Part shown: one piece after another, positions 1-13,343 of the stretch | Numbering within the stretch: position 1 is the first letter of the stretch | Layout: every line of letters begins with the position of its first letter | From: Fusarium oxysporum f. sp. lycopersici 4287 | Lineage: Eukaryota > Ascomycota > Sordariomycetes > Hypocreales > Nectriaceae | Length of the DNA stretch: 64,000 nt | Direction of reading: 5' to 3' | Assembly (NCBI RefSeq): GCF_000149955.1 | Contig: NC_030986.1 | Location: forward strand, 2,053,886 to 2,117,885 | Position numbers and translations under genes: made by a program | The notes under the pieces: generated by a model | Databases searched by the model: none | Told to the model about the DNA's origin: nothing | What the model saw: the letters and a program-made list of their open reading frames with translations, nothing else

Positions 1-362
1 NNNNNNNNNNNNNNNNNNNNNNNNNNNNNNNNNNNNNNNNNNNNNNNNNNNNNNNNNNNNNNNNNNNNNNNNNNNNNNNNNNNNNNNNNNNNNNNNNNNN
101 NNNNNNNNNNNNNNNNNNNNNNNNNNNNNNNNNNNNNNNNNNNNNNNNNNNNNNNNNNNNNNNNNNNNNNNNNNNNNNNNNNNNNNNNNNNNNNNNNNNN
201 NNNNNNNNNNNNNNNNNNNNNNNNNNNNNNNNNNNNNNNNNNNNNNNNNNNNNNNNNNNNNNNNNNNNNNNNNNNNNNNNNNNNNNNNNNNNNNNNNNNN
301 NNNNNNNNNNNNNNNNNNNNNNNNNNNNNNNNNNNNNNNNNNNNNNNNNNNNNNNNNNNNNN
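1..362. other. assembly gap (N run)
   Basis: All bases are N, so nothing can be said about content. Confidence 0.99.
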
Positions 363-3272
363 CACATAAAATCAATCTATATAAGATTTCAGTACTACCG
401 AAATAAGGAACGGAGAAAACAGATCTTATAACTTTCCATTAGCCTTTGTGGTAAAGGAATCCCCGCGGCACTCCACGCATCTGCGACATCTGTCCACACC
501 GAGCGACCTGCAGATCCAACCATTGCGATAGGCAATGCTCCCATATCCATATCAGGAGATTCCTGCCTGCTTACACACATCACTCGAAACGCTGGCAATA
601 ATAGACTGCTTATTTCGTCAAGACCACACAGCCTGCTTCTCGTACAACCCCAATCTGACCATAGACAGCCGGATATTCCATTATATCCTCGCAAACTTGG
701 CCAGCTTGGATGGCACTGAGATCCTCGCATTGTACAACCTACAACCCTGGTGAAACAGCATCAGCATACGATGTTCTGTGTCACCCCAGACTCACTCACT
801 GCCCAAGGTCAATATCAGGTCAATATCGAACGGGCAGATAAATATTATCTCAGCGATCTTTCATGCCACGAGGGACGCTAAGCCCACATAATCATTCATG
901 CCAACTATAACCGTACAGTTGGTTTGATGGGAAATGACAATTGGGGATTACGGACCCGACCTCCATGTCTCGCACCGAACTGGGCTACTGTATAAAGTGC
1001 TTGACCGGTCTGAACTGGCCACTGACCAGTCAGAATACCTAGGAAATAATGAGGCCCTCTGTTACATACCTTACAGCTTACTCTCTGACTGTCTGTCACT
1101 GTCTCAAATCACGGACCCTCATGTCGTTTGTTATCTGAGCTGGGTTTAGCTCGATTTGACTTGAGTTGGCCGTTGCAGTAGTGAATGTCACCAGACCGGC
1201 TTCCAGATGCAATGCAGTACATACATATATGCCTGACAACGGAATACTACGCCGTATTACACCCTGAGAACGACTCACTTGCCCACTAAGCTGATACTGA
1301 AGCTCACCTCATTGGCATCGGCGCTGTCTCATCTTTTCGTGCCACCCACCAAAATCAAAAACCCCCATTCGACGCATCCCTCCAGCGCGGGATGCACACA
1401 CGCAATCCCACGGACCTGGAACACAGCAAAGCAAAGTGCTGTAATGCTTGACGTAGCACATGGAGACAGAGACAGAAGGACGTATTACGTGACGCCCTGC
1501 TTCTTCTCACCTCGATGATACTCTAGAGTCGCAGGCGGATCTGACCGAGCAGGCATTTGGCTGCCAAGCCCGACCATGGGTGGCTAGTCTTTTCCTGTAG
1601 TGGTTGTAGATGCCGAGGATATTTGTGTTCGTCACAGAATTCGAAAAACTCCGAGACCAGGGACGGCCATAAACAATGACTCGTACGTACGCCCAGAGTC
1701 AAAGAGTCAAACTGTACTGTATGGGTATTGGGTGTCAACTCAGTTCTGCTTCTGCTCTCACCGTGGCCATAAGCATGTCTTGCTCTTTTCCCTGCATGGT
1801 GGATGTCTCTCCTACAAGGCTCCACTATACATGATCTATCACCAAAGCATCAAACACCAGCAAAACTGCGAAATTCACGCTGCCGCCCTATTATTTCCAT
1901 ACTCATAGCCCGACATGTTGTCATAGTCCCGTCCTCTATTTTCTTTTCAGCTACTAAAAGCAGTGCTTATTTGCCCAGCACTTTTACGTGCTGTCATCGC
2001 TTCTTCTAATTTATCGTAGCTCCTCAAGTTACTCAACCATCTGTTGGCTGGCACACAAATTTGACACATCATAAACCATCCCGTGACTCGTTTAGACGCG
2101 CCGCCTCATTGATCATCTCCCCTTAGTCGGCCTTGAGAATTGCTCTTTGTTCGTGCGTTTATTAGCCTTAGCCCACAATCTTCTTTCTCTCCTCTCACCA
2201 GCTTCGTGGGTCCTCTCTTTTCTTTTTCTATCAGAAGTGATATATCATGTTTTGCCCACTTCCACTCGACGCCATTTTTCACCGGCAAATAAACCGAGCA
2301 TGGCCTCCACTTGAAATACCTTTCAGACATAATCAGTGGCTTGGGTTCTTGTGGTCTGGAGTCGGCAATGACACCCATACTGAAGTATACCTATGCTGCA
2401 AGTCACCGTGATATGCCTAATTACAGGTACTTCAAGGCGTAATCTTTTACGCCTCAAATGACATGTTCGTTCAACTCTCGGTCTCGTAATGTAGTAGGTC
2501 AGCATACCAAGAAGCTTGAATATCCTATCCAACTGCCCCTATTGGTCACTCTGAGAAAAAGCAACTTTCGGCAGCTCTTCTCATCCCAACTCAAGCCATG
2601 ATTGACCAGCCTTACACCCGGGAAGTGGCTTAAAATCGGGAGTATCGATTTTCTTAAACTTTCAATCAGCCATCGTCATGTTACACAACGAGGCCAACAA
2701 TCCCTTCGACTCGAGGAAAACACGGCTTGTCCGGCTCTCCTTCGCCCGACCTTTGACTGTTCGCCACTTCTCATATTATCCCTGTCTCCTCTTCTCGACA
2801 TGAAGCTAAAAAGGCTTCTATTGTGGATCTTAGACTTACAGTTGTACAGCCTGATGGATGTCAAGTCTCTTGCGGCTTGTGATATTCGCTAGGCAGCGAT
2901 CGAGCTCGATAGCCTATCTCACATTACCCAATTCTCCCCCAATCTCATTGACTAGGCACCCCAAAACATCAGGATGCATGTTGCTTGTCACATCAAACTT
3001 CCACCTATAGCTTGCGGCTATGAGTTCATCCCGTGGAATCTGACACCAATCAACCACCAGCCAGCTTGTTCAAGAAGCGTTCTTTTCTCCATTGACCGCT
3101 ACTTTGATATCTGTTTCTGTTCTTGACTCTACCTCTCCATGCGGGTTCCCGTGCCTGTCATCATCTAACGTGTCTCATTTCGTTGACTGTGAATTCATAT
3201 ACCCTCTGCTTTTAATCTCACCCTCTGTACACGCCGTCCCTTTCAGTGTCATAGCAAACCTATCACATCCCT
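363..3272. other. intergenic region, no gene supported
   Basis: Only short unrelated open frames (60-102 codons) occur, on both strands, without recognisable domains or a consistent exon chain. The sequence just left of 3273 is the 3' flank of the threonyl-tRNA synthetase gene. Pyrimidine-rich stretches around 2100-2300 and 3090-3270 (plus strand) are not clearly promoter elements of anything I can identify. A gene truncated by the left gap cannot be excluded. Confidence 0.5.
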
Positions 3273-5890
3273 CTACAGCTTGTTCACAAGTCCTCGCGAA
3301 GACTTGAGCTGAACCATCTTCTCAAGAGCTTCGTCAATAGGAACCAGCTCACCCTTCGCCTGGGTGGCCTGGTCGTCTCGGTTACGGATGTTGAGGGTGC
3401 GTGAGCTGGCCTCCTCGGCACCGACAACTATACAATCTGGTTAGCCATTGGCCTTAAACAAGGCAGCTTTCATTCCAAACTCACCAAAGATAAAGTTGTA
3501 CTGCTCCAGCTGACCGGTGCGGATCTTCTTCTGGAAAGTGTTGCTGCTCAGGTCCACATCACTGTAGAGTCCCTTTGCGCGGAAGATCTGCTGGACCTCC
3601 TTGGCGTAGTCGTTGGCAGCAGGCATGACAGGTACAACCAAGACCTGTCGGGGGCTGAGCCAGAATGGCCACTTGCCGCCAAAGTGTTCGGTCAGAATAC
3701 CAAACATTCGCTCGAAGCTGCCTAGAACGGCTCGGTGAATCATGACAGGTCGTGCGTATCCGGCAGGGAGATCTTCCTCGGGGTTGCTACCATCACTGAC
3801 TCCGGTCTCGCCCTTGTTAGCGACATATCGAAGCTTGAATCGTCGAGGCAGGTTGAAGTCGAGCTGCATAGTACCGCATTGGTGCTCACGCTTCAGGGCA
3901 TCGAACAGAGCAATATCGATCTTGGGTCCATAGAAAGCACCATCGCCGGGGTTAAACTCCCACTTAGCACCCGTTTTTTCGGAGAATGAGTTGAGAGCCT
4001 CTTCAAGCTTCTTCTCGGCGGAATCCCAGGTAGCGATGTCACCAACGTACTTCTCGGGTCGGGTGGACAGCTTAAGCTTGAATGTGAAACCGAAGATACC
4101 GTAGACACTGCTCAAAAAGTCGAAAGCAGATTCAATTTCCTCTCGGATCTAGAGTACGTCAGTAGAAGCATGGGGCAGTTAGTAGAAGTCATCATACCTG
4201 ATCCACGGTACAGAAGATGTGAGCATCGTCCTGTTGGAAACGACGGACTCGAGTAAGACCAGAAAGAGCACCGGAGAACTCGTTTCGGTGCAAAACACCA
4301 AAATCGGCCATCCTCCAGGGGAGGTCCTTATAAGTGACATCGGAGTGGGCAAAGATCTTACAGTGTCCAGGGCAGTTCATGGGCTTCAAACCAAACTTCT
4401 CCTTCTCAACCTCAAAGGTGAACATGTTCTCCTCGTAGTGGCCCCAGTGACCTGATGTCTTCCACAAATCCGCCTTGTACATGTTTGGAGACATAACTTC
4501 GTCGAATTCACGTTTTTGGTACTCGCCTTTGATGAGCTCCATCAAGGCATTGTAGATGCGCACACCGTGTGGTAGGAAGAAAGCAGATCCAGGAGACGCC
4601 TCGTCGAAGAAGAAGAGCTTTTGATCTGTGCCGATCTTTCGGTGATTGCGCTTGGCAGCCTCGGCCAGGAAGTGCTTATACTCTTCAAGAGCCTTCTTGT
4701 CGGGGAATGAGATACCAGCAATACGCTGGACAGACTCGTTGTTGCTGTCACCAAGCCAGTAGGCAGCGGAATTCTGTTGAATATCAGCTCAAGCCCGTCG
4801 CGTCAAGATTAGGAATCGTATATATCATATTGACATACCCTGAGAACGGAAAAGGCCTTGATGTTGCCAGTGGTGGGGACGTGAGGTCCTCGGCACAGAT
4901 CGATCAGGGGACCGCATCGGTACACAGTACTCTTGGTGCCATCGGGAACACGCTGTTGAATGAAATACTCCTTGTACTTGCTGTACTTGAACATCTCAAG
5001 GAGTTCGTCCTTGGTCATTTCCAGACGCTCGAAAGGCTGCTTCTGTTTGACGATGTTGTTGGAGAGCTGCTCAAGGGCCTTCTTGTCCTCATCAGTGACG
5101 ACTTGCCTAGGGCTATGTCAGTAAAGTCTCCAGAAAATTAGTCGAAGCCTTCTACGCACTCTCCCATGTTGGCCATATCGTAGTAGAATCCAGGGGGGTC
5201 CTCAGTAGGGGGACCGTTGCACAGATAACAACCAAAGCGTTTCTCGGCGGCCTCTCCAAGAATATGGGCAGAAGAGTGCCAGAAGACCTTCTTGCCTTCG
5301 GTGTGTTCAAAGTCAAGGAGCTCGAGCTTGCAGCTCTTCTCGAGCGGTCGGGTCAGATCCCACAACTCACCATCAACTCTGGAGATGACAGTGCGCTCGA
5401 AAAGAGACTTGGAGATGCCCTTGGCGATAGCGCCAGGGGTGGTCTCCCAAGAAGTTCCCTTCTCCTCTTTGCCATTGGGAAGCGAGATGGTGATTTCCTC
5501 GCGGGGTTTGGCTATGATTCTTGTCAGTCGATTCGAGTCGAGGGACAGAAGCGTGGGGAGGATTTGGATCACCCACCAGCGATTTCGGCGTCCTGTCGGG
5601 CCTTGATCTTGTCGAAGAGATCGAGTCGGTGCTGGATGAACTCGGGAGTCTCAGGGAGCTATCATACACAGTTAGCAGATTCCAAAACAGTGTCATGATG
5701 CCCTGCAATGTATCGTCATGTACACCGCAGTCAAGAAAGGGACACCAACTTCGAGGCCAGCAGACTTTCCACCCTTGGCAGACTTATCCTTGGGTTGCTT
5801 CTCCTTGGGCTGCTTAGCAGGGCGAGAAGGCAAGCTCTTCTCAGACGCGCCCTCGACCGCCTTGGCAGCATCAGCTTGATCGGACGACAT
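3273..5890 (-). CDS. THS1: cytosolic threonyl-tRNA synthetase, 7 exons
   Basis: Class II aminoacyl-tRNA synthetase charging tRNA-Thr in the cytosol. The exons are 5750-5890, 5577-5658, 5160-5511, 4839-5106, 4198-4773, 3485-4148 and 3273-3427. They sum to 2238 nt (745 aa), with GT...AG at every junction and the frame kept throughout. The N-terminus is Lys-rich ([14 protein letters not shown]), typical of eukaryotic forms, and is followed by a TGS domain (about residues 78-142). Next comes the second editing-type domain with HSSAH (about 155) and the catalytic core with NCPGHC (about 412-418, zinc-site Cys) and motif 2 [14 protein letters not shown]. The anticodon-binding domain ends in LVNKL. 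No mitochondrial presequence is evident. The start MSSDQ is the first ATG of the conserved frame. The stop is TAG at 3273-3275. Confidence 0.95.
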
Positions 5891-6518
5891 GTTGAGAACT
5901 CTCGCGCGGATGTTGAAGATTTGGTGGGAGGAAGTTGGGTACTTGAAAGTGGTCTTGTCTTGTCGATGGCGGGGCACAAGGGGCATTAAACACGAAGGTG
6001 GGGTTAGAATTGAGTCACTGCGAATTTGGCAGGGGCACGGGAATAGTACCGTTTGGTTGGGCACTTTAGTATCAAGAGATGTAGCCTTAGAAACTTGCCT
6101 CAATATCAAATAGAGATGCCATTGATGTATCAGTTATCCTATCTAAGTTCAAAATAGTTATTTACTGTATTTTGGCATGCCCCAATAAATTTGGTTCCTC
6201 TTAAACAATAGTCACATGCCGAAAACCGAAAACCAGTCTCTTCGTCCTCTTCAGCTCACTGACACGACACTTGGGCAGTAGAGTCAGACCGAACAATATA
6301 TACCACGCAATGAAACTCATGATGACCAATGCAGAAGGACTCAGTCCAATTCCGACATCGCAGGTTTCGACTCACTCACAATAATCGTCTTGTCCTAGGT
6401 AAATCAGGGGTATCAAGCTATTTTCCAACCCAGCAATCCGTAACGCCATGCCATCCCGTTTCCATGTCATAAATCGTGCCAAAACCGCATCCGCAAACAA
6501 GAACGAAACAGACAGTAT
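5891..6518. promoter_or_regulatory. intergenic: upstream of threonyl-tRNA synthetase, 3' flank of VPS71
   Basis: 628 bp between two minus-strand genes. It must hold the promoter and leader of the synthetase and the 3' UTR of VPS71. No gene or repeat was seen, and no specific regulatory motif was recognised. Confidence 0.4.
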
Positions 6519-7363
6519 TCAAAGTCCATAGCGTGTGACACACTCTTCCTTATGCGCCTCCAAACAATCCAGTGCGCAGACTCTTGTTCCGCACTTCATA
6601 CACCTCACACGTCCCCAATACCCGCAGACCTCACAGAACGATCTAACGGGATACTTGTTGTCTCGATGGCCCGTCACTTCGCCATAGTTGAAGGGAGGGT
6701 GGGAAAGGAGCCTGCGCAGCTCCTCATCAGATGGCATGTCGGGAACACGCGACATAAGTAAAGGATCGTTGTCGCCAGGGTGGCTCGGTGGTGAAGGCCT
6801 CGATGATTCAGGAAGAACAGTCGGAGCATCGGCGTCGGCCATCGCCATGTTTTCTTCTTGCGGTGGTTTGGAGGACGAGGGAGTATCTCTTCGACTATTC
6901 GATGGACGTTTGTTGTTTGCGCCAGAGGCAGTGGACCGAGAATTCGTAGGGTTGGCCTCTGCGAGTGCCTGCATCGCGAGGAAATCGTCTAAGTGGTTCC
7001 CAAATGTCTTCTGCGATTGTAAAATCTTACGAACATTAGGTGTATGTTTTCCTTGCGCTGCCAGAAGTCAATCTCCCGTCTTTCACGTAATGCTGAGATC
7101 TCGCACATACTTCTTCCGCTCTTGACTGGCAACGGTATTGTGTTATCCTTTCCACCATCTTTATCTAAAGCCTCGGCTTCTTTTCGAATTTTATTATCTT
7201 GTCGAGCCGTCAAATCGCTATATGTAAGACCAGGAACATTCCTGGCGCGCTTCCTGTTGGTAGGCGCTGTCGGGCGACTGATTGTATTGTCGGGGACATA
7301 AGCCCAGCCTGGCGCCGAGGTTGTCTTTGCGCTGGCAAGCTCGATGACCCCGAAATTGTTCAT
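6519..7363 (-). CDS. VPS71: HIT-type zinc-finger protein, Vps71/ZNHIT1-like SWR1 subunit
   Basis: Two exons, 7111-7363 and 6519-7057, separated by a 53-bp intron (7058-7110, GTATGT...CAG), give 263 aa. The last ~35 residues carry the zf-HIT cysteine pattern: CEVCGYWG, then CMKCGTRVC, then a final cluster ending EECVTRYGL. Upstream lies the conserved block KILQSQKTFGNHLDDFLAM, found in Vps71/ZNHIT1 proteins. These are nuclear subunits of the SWR1/SRCAP complex that deposits histone H2A.Z. The middle is low-complexity (Ser/Pro/Asn), which explains the greater length than yeast forms. The start MNNFG is the first ATG in frame. The gene is divergent from the small gene at 7655. Confidence 0.88.
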
Positions 7364-7654
7364 TGTCGTTTATAATTCAGGAGAAGAAGAAGAAGATGAT
7401 GATGACGAAGGGAGAGTATCGAGGACCTCCATAGAAAATCCACACCAAACCGCTGGTGTCGTGACATAGCCAATCACGAGCCAGAAAGCTCGAACAGCAC
7501 ACTCCAATTCCCGCCGAGCTCAGAATATTCCGAGCACCCGGCTCCGATAGTAGCTCTGCCGTAACTGTACCTCTGACGTCCATCGCCATCGATACCTATT
7601 GCTCTCACGAGATAAACACCGCACAATCCGACGTCCACCACCGAAATCGCAGCA
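7364..7654. promoter_or_regulatory. shared divergent promoter between VPS71 and the small mitochondrial-type gene
   Basis: Only 291 bp separate the two start codons, which point away from each other, so both genes must share this promoter region. A GAA/GAT-rich stretch at 7379-7405 would form a pyrimidine-rich leader for VPS71. No classical TATA box was recognised. Confidence 0.5.
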
Positions 7655-8123
7655 ATGTCTTTCGCCTCAAGAGTCCTGTCCTCCAGCAGCCGCGCGCTGG
7701 CTACCCGATCCTTCAGCACCTCTGCCCGACGGATGGCCGATTCGCCTCTTCCTGCCAGGAAACCTCTGGGAGCTTTCCGTGGAGGGTTAGTGATGACAGA
7801 AACAGCTTTTTGACGGGAATAACGTTGTTGACTTTGTTGTCAGTCTTTTCGGCTTCCTTCTCGGTAGCTTCCTCGCCGGCAGCGCCGCCTACAGCTATCT
7901 CCTCAAGGAGTACAAGATCGCCAACGACCTGTTGACCGAGGATATTTATGTGCGTAACGAATGAGATGAGGCAATTGATAAGAGAGAGCCTCATCTAACT
8001 TTCCTCCAATTTCAATCGCTTGACCAGGTGCTAACATTTTTCGACCAGACTCTACAAGCCTCCGTCACCCGTCTGAGCAACCACGTCCAGGCTCTGGAGA
8101 CCAGGACACAGGGCAAGAAATAG
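7655..8123 (+). CDS. small predicted mitochondrial membrane protein, unnamed
   Basis: Three exons, 7655-7785, 7844-7949 and 8049-8123, give 103 aa. The introns are 58 and 99 bp with GT...AG. The first ~35 residues are rich in Ser, Arg and Ala with no acidic residues at the start (MSFASRVLSSSSRALATR, FSTSARR), a typical mitochondrial presequence. One hydrophobic segment follows (LFGFLLGSFLAGSAAYSYLL, about residues 45-64). The C-terminus is a short amphipathic/coiled-coil helix (ASVTRLSNHVQALETRTQGKK). I infer a single-pass inner-membrane protein, but I do not recognise the family and assign no function. It is missed by single-ORF scanning because no exon exceeds 131 nt. Confidence 0.75.
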
Positions 8124-8548
8124 ACGGAAAAGACGGGATAAAGACATAATTGTATAAAATATTCGGAGCTAGGGGGGCAGAATGAGCTCCGTTAGCTCCC
8201 TGGTAGACGCGTTGAAATGAGAATGGCTCCCATTGCATTTCCTATTAGTGTTTGGGTTTGAGATTGTCATGCAGGGCGATTGTGGAGATTTGTACGATCA
8301 TGTGCTATGTTACGAGCATAACTGCAAGCCCAATCCATAAGATATCATGCGGTCTGTGTAAGAGAAACATCAAAGTCACGGTGAAGTTGAGACAGATATC
8401 AATATAGTAGTCAAGTCATGAAATGGTCCCATTGCCACGGAAACTAAAACCTAGAGAGGTGCGATCAAATGTGAGCACCCAAAAGAACCCGCGCCCAAAA
8501 AATCAGATATACCCCATTTTGTGTACTATTGTTGTTGACATCAATTCT
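8124..8548. other. convergent 3' region
   Basis: 425 bp between the stop codons of the small plus-strand gene and PDI. It presumably contains both 3' UTRs and polyadenylation signals. No gene was seen. Confidence 0.5.
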
Positions 8549-10183
8549 TTACAGCTCATCATGGACATCCTCCTCCTCGGCATCCTTCTTCTCCTCCTTC
8601 TTCTCCTCACTAGCGGCGGGGGCGGCCTCCTCAGTGCCCTCCTCCTTAACGGGGAGCTCGGCCTTGTACTTGCCGTTCTCCTTGATGAAGTTGGCGAGGT
8701 CCTCGACGGTGCGAGAGCCCTGGTAGGTGACGGGAGCGTCCTTAGCACCAGCGGCGTAGAGCTTGATGGTGGGGAATCCCTGGATCTCGTCGGGGACATC
8801 GTTGAGGGTAGCGTCAACCTTGGCGATGACAACCTTGTCCTTGAACTCGGAAGCGGCGAATTGAGAAGCAAGGTCCTCGTACTTGGGGGCGAGAGCCTTG
8901 CAGTGACCGCACCAAGGAGCGTAGAACTCAATCAGGACATCCTTGGTGTCATCGAGGACAATGTCGTTGTAGCTCTTGGCAACGACAACAGTGACGGGGC
9001 CCTCCTGGGTCTCGGGAATGGGCTCAGACTTGATGCTAGGCTCAATCTTGCCAGCGGCGAAGTCCTCAACGAACTTGGCGATGTTGTCATGTGTGATCTC
9101 CTTCTCCTGGTCGAAGGGGAACTTCTGGTTCTTGACAACCTCCTGGATGGCGAATGAGGGGAACTTGTCAGCCTTGAGGTTCAGGTTACCAGCGTGAGCG
9201 CCGAAGGCCTTGGCGTCAATTGTGGCGAAGTTGATCTTGCCCTTGAACTTCTCAGCGATGGGCTTGAGGGCATCGCCAAGCTCCTTGCGCTCCTCGGGAG
9301 TCTCCGAGAAGATGTATGCGAGGGGAATGCCAGCGGACATGTAGCCGGCGTAGGTCTCAGGCCCAACCTCACCAATGAGAGGGGTGGCAGAGGTGGTAAT
9401 GAAAGAGGCAATGGCATCCTCCTCGAACTTCTCGGTGAAGGTGTTCTTGCCCTCATCGAAAGACTTGTAGACAACCAGGGCGGGGGCCTTAACGCCCTCA
9501 GCCTCGGCAACAGCAGCGTCGTTGACGCCACCGAAGAGGTAGGTATCACGGAGACCCTCGGCGAGCTTGGAGAAGGTTTCGTTGGAGCTCTTATCGTCGG
9601 CGTTCAGGTAAGCGACGACGACAACCTTGTCGGCGGTCTTGAACTCCTCGAGGGTGTCCTTTGTGAGAATGGAGACAGCGGGGAGGGACTGCTTGATCAT
9701 GTAGGAGGTGATACTGTAAAATCGGTCAGTCGAAATCTCAGCTGATCATGACAAGTGTCGGCTTACCCAGCAGCCTTGCGCTGGCCAGAGTAGGGAGTGA
9801 CATTCTCAAGGCCACGGAAGACCTTGAGGGTGGGGTAACCCTCGACGCCCTGGTCTTTGCAGAGGTCGGACTCCTCAGTGCAGTCAATCTTGGCGAGCTT
9901 GATGTTCTTCTCCTTGAGGGTTGTAGCGGCCTCCTCATACTCGGGGGCGAGGGCCTTGCAGTGACCGCACCAGGGAGCAAAGACTGTGGAAAGAAGCTGT
10001 TAGCGACGGATGGAGGGGAAGAGAGGCTTCAATGGGGGTCTTACACTCAGCAAGGACGAGATCGTTGGACTTGACGAACTCCTCGAAGGTGTCCTTGGTC
10101 AGCTGGTGAACATCTGAGTCGGCAGCAGAGGCATAGGCAGCCAGAGCAGCCATGAAGCTGCAAGCGATCTTCTTGTGGTGCAT
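8549..10183 (-). CDS. PDI1: protein disulfide isomerase, ER luminal
   Basis: Exons 10045-10183, 9767-9983 and 8549-9713 sum to 1521 nt (506 aa), the usual length for fungal PDI. The protein has an N-terminal signal peptide (MHHKKIACSFMAALAAYASA), a first thioredoxin domain with CGHC at residues 52-55, two non-catalytic thioredoxin-like domains, a second FYAPWCGHCK active site at about 390, an acidic Glu/Lys/Ala-rich tail and a C-terminal HDEL retention signal. It catalyses disulfide formation and isomerisation in secretory proteins. The first intron donor was chosen as GTAAGA at 10044, because only this restores the AEFFAPW sequence. Long plus-strand open frames opposite this gene are codon-bias shadows. 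Confidence 0.97.
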
Positions 10184-11992
10184 GATGGGCTGTCTTTTTG
10201 TTGGGGTATCCTATAAAACACAAAGAGAGGGTTCCGCTGAACAGGACAGGACAGGCAATATAAAGGAAGGAGGAGGAGGAGGAGGAAGAGGAAGATTTGA
10301 GTTGGGAAGTGGAGGGAAGATGGAGGAGAGTTTTGTAGTTGGAGCTTGAGGACAGGTAACGTACATCTACACCCACATCCACAGCCGCATGTACCGTACT
10401 GTAGACAAAGCTACGGGAGGGTACAATGGTTCGAGAGAGGTTGGAGCCAACTAACAGCAGTCAACCCCACTCGGAGACAACTCCCGCTGAGTCTTGCGCG
10501 GGTCAAAGGTGGAGGGATGAGGGATTGCCCGGGGGGTCCAACTTTCAATTGAACAAGTGTCCCTTTTGTTTGGTGGCACTGGACTTTCTCTCGTTGATCA
10601 AGCACAAGCCCACAGCCCATACCGCCGGAGCACTCTGCAGACAGGCACGGCCCCTCCAAAGCGGCGGAAAGCTAGTGGGCTTCCTTACCGGGCTCTAAGC
10701 CCTTTTAGGCTGTAGTGAGTGTCCGGGGCTACTTGTCATTGGGCGAAGCTGCCCTACAGGAAGCGCCAGAGCCCCTCAGCTGCTGTAGGGTCCCTGGGTC
10801 CACAGGGGCAGGACAACCGCCGCTGAACTGCTTATGGATCATGGATCGTCACATAATGAGACGGCGCTGAGGCGCTGAGGCATTGAATGTTGGCTCAATG
10901 TAATACAGATCTTTATAATTAGTTAAAGGATCGTGCGTGAAACAGACTAGACATCTCACTATGAGAAAGTACCTTTTCTCTGGCTTGCCATTGTTTGTTA
11001 CTGTTTATGTTGGACTATCACGGTATCACCTACACCACATTCCCATGAAAGTTGAAACTCTGATAATGACGGATTAGGGAAGTGCAAAGATAATTGCCCA
11101 ATTAAGCTGCGATAAATACGGGATTTGATGCTCCGAAAGGCTCAGAATCCCTGGCTAAATGAGATGACATTCGGAGTAACAATTACAGATCAGCATCTGT
11201 TCAATGTGGCAACACCTTCGTCTCAGGCCAAAAGGCCACGTCTCTGTGACAGCCTAGGTACATACATACACAGCCCAGCCTTGCCAATGTCGAACGTGAC
11301 ATGGATAGAGGGGTTGCTCACGGTGTGCCGTAGTTAAAATTAGAGGAATGGCATTCCATTATCTGCTTATTGATCGATATTCTTTTCCACGAATTATTAA
11401 TCCAGCCTCTAAACCATATTTTTGGCCTAACCTTTCTTTTGTCCTCTGACCAATCCCGACGGTCATAACATTCTAAGTTCTTAGGAACTCCTGGACCTCA
11501 TTCATGCCCTGCCATTCACCTTCTAAATCCACCAAATGCTCCGTAAAATGAATCCACCAATGCTAAGTCCAGCTAGTCAGCCTATCTGTATGTAGTTGAG
11601 TCAAACATCGACAAGTGGCAATGTGTGATCCCCATGAGAAACAAGGACGTGTCACAGGAATGAGGCGAAACATGATCCCGCTTTACTCAGCTCATCGGCC
11701 CCACGGGACGGTCAGTTTACGGCCCCACCATAATACTTCCGCCGTCACATACCGGATAATACTCCTACCCAACTTTATTAAATACAGAATTATCAGCTTC
11801 TGAGGTGGCGGTGATAATCAGCCAATGCGTGGATACCGCTGATATAGGATTTCAGTTCCAAGTCAAGAAAAGTTCGACGAGGTCCCCAGCTTTCAAAGTC
11901 GTAATCATGTTGGATTCAATGCTATCTTTCTATGGCTTGACAGTGCTCAGTGCTCAGTGCTCCGTGTATCATTATATCTGTCTCCTCCTTTT
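10184..11992. other. intergenic region upstream of PDI, 3' flank of the OYE gene
   Basis: 1.8 kb without a supported gene. Positions about 10480-10830 are clearly GC-rich relative to the AT-rich remainder and include a small perfect hairpin (GGGCT-CTA-AGCCC, near 10690). The block is best read as the distal PDI promoter. Open frames here are short and unrelated to known families. Confidence 0.45.
10265..10291 (-). repeat. (GGA)n tract upstream of PDI
   Basis: A short run of GGA/GAA triplets on the plus strand reads as a CT-rich tract in the likely PDI 5' leader, about 80-110 bp upstream of the ATG. Pyrimidine tracts are common in leaders of highly expressed filamentous-fungal genes. The role here is inferred. 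Confidence 0.5.

Positions 11993-13343
<1,351 letters not shown>

Noticed and set aside
8423..9157. 244-codon plus-strand frame with Leu/Val/Gly-rich product, plus other long frames over PDI
   Set aside because: It is antisense to the PDI coding exon, where strong codon bias creates mirror open frames. No domain, no splice structure.
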